Origin: Dongia_A sp035695765
Lineage (GTDB): Bacteria > Pseudomonadota > Alphaproteobacteria > Dongiales > Dongiaceae
Reading direction: 5' to 3'
DNA: 64,000 nucleotides
NCBI GenBank assembly: GCA_035695765.1
Contig: DASRRI010000033.1
Location: 26,534 to 90,533 of the forward strand
Part shown: one piece after another, positions 63,775 to 64,000 of the stretch
How positions within the stretch are numbered: the first letter of the stretch is position 1
How the letters are laid out: each line of letters opens with the position of its first letter
The notes under the pieces: model-generated
Told to the model about the DNA's origin: nothing
Databases searched by the model: none
Seen by the model: only the letters and a program-made list of their open reading frames with translations
Program-made: the position numbers and the translations under genes

Positions 63775-63860
63775 CCATGCCAGTGCTTGGCACTGGCAGC
63801 CGCGAGTTTACCTGCGAGGTATGGTCTTGCCGACCGAAACTCATGGATGGCAAAGCCACG
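63775..63860. repeat. Palindromic intergenic repeat, family B copy 3
   Basis: CCATGCCAGTGCTTGGCACT at 63775 continues GGCAGCCGCGAGTTT. The right side carries GAAACTCATGGATGGC (from 63835) and then a diverged GCCACGCC arm. The GTGCTTGGCAC core and the CGAGTTT/AAACTC arms match family B at 41043-41126, but the pairing is less perfect. It lies between panC and a convergent truncated gene. Confidence 0.55.
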
Positions 63861-63882
63861 CCCACGGCTGTCCGGTTTAGTT

Positions 63883-64000
63883 TCAGCTCCATTGTAGAAC
63901 CATCTGGTTCGGGTCGGAAGTTGTGGCGATCTCGGTGTTGAGAAGGCGGTCGATGCGGCGTCTGAGCATGAGGTTTGAGCGCACCAGGCGGGCAAATTCC
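63883..64000 (-). CDS. C-terminal fragment of an unidentified protein at the right edge
   Basis: A minus-strand frame enters from the right edge and ends at a TGA (63883-63885), giving about 38 residues. It is Arg-rich with helix character: FARLVRSNLMLRRRIDRLLN, then EIATTSDPNQMVLQWS. Composition and the clean stop suggest a genuine gene end; no family is recognised. It is convergent with panC across the family B repeat. Confidence 0.45.
   Translation of the reverse strand, partial: EFARLVRSNLMLRRRIDRLLNTEIATTSDPNQMVLQWS

Noticed and set aside
61869..63995. A 708-codon open frame on the minus strand
   Set aside because: It is antisense to panB and panC, which have full family motifs. The frame is a shadow of high-GC codon bias. 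A different minus-strand frame at 63883-64000 looks real.

Overview
This is a GC-rich, densely coded chromosomal window from an alphaproteobacterium. The evidence is RegB/RegA-type redox regulators, an MmcB-type protein, a homodimer-length methylmalonyl-CoA mutase with MeaB, an ATM1-type exporter, a PHA depolymerase and a very long polar-scaffold-like coiled-coil protein. A Rhodospirillales-like host is my inference. I see no rRNA, tRNA, CRISPR array, intact insertion sequence or prophage. Most of the window is housekeeping and envelope/signalling genes.

Layout. 0-11 kb: tail of an unidentified gene, methylmalonyl-CoA mutase (scpA), a 1697-residue two-TM coiled-coil protein, an ATM1-like ABC exporter, meaB and rpmB with its terminator. 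11-16 kb: queuosine pair (VUT-family transporter plus tgt), a DMT permease, then on the minus strand a small unknown gene, a cyclophilin and rppH. 15.7-22.2 kb: a minus-strand run rlmH, lipoprotein, gpmI, envC-like, ctpA, YibQ-like, which is an envelope/division-linked cluster. 22-27.9 kb: DUF2272 lipoprotein, large PAS histidine kinase, mtgA, mmcB. 27.9-32.3 kb: a signalling cluster with a transmembrane HD-GYP-like protein lacking nearly all metal ligands, a LapG-like cysteine protease and a stand-alone degenerate EAL protein. 32.5-34.3 kb: regA/regB. 34.4-38.2 kb: a YcaQ-like protein and cobalamin genes cobT, cobS and a CobC-like phosphatase. 38.3-41 kb: SYLF lipid-binding protein, SCO protein, PHA depolymerase. 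41-50.4 kb: hybrid histidine kinase, small stress/detox genes, TauD-like dioxygenase, YcgN-like protein, Ada-like alkyltransferase, YgjP-like metalloprotease and a frameshifted histidine kinase. 50.4-54 kb: a metal (probably zinc) ABC transporter with a candidate Zur box, a glutamine amidotransferase-like protein, and a divergent HxlR/YCII pair. 54-64 kb: TVP38 plus a MerA-like flavoprotein, a histidine kinase, small membrane/stress proteins, an RlmI-like methyltransferase, gamma-glutamyltransferase, panB, panC and a truncated gene at the right edge.

How the genes fit together. ScpA needs adenosylcobalamin and MeaB protects it, while CobT/CobS/CobC-like supply the late B12 assembly steps. EnvC-like, CtpA, YibQ-like and MtgA are all peptidoglycan or division associated. 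RegBA and the SCO protein fit respiratory and redox control. Two families of palindromic intergenic repeats occur between genes. The items most worth pursuing are the LapG-like/degenerate HD-GYP/degenerate EAL cluster at 27.9-32.3 kb and the giant coiled-coil protein at 2.5-7.6 kb with its exact 120-bp internal repeats.
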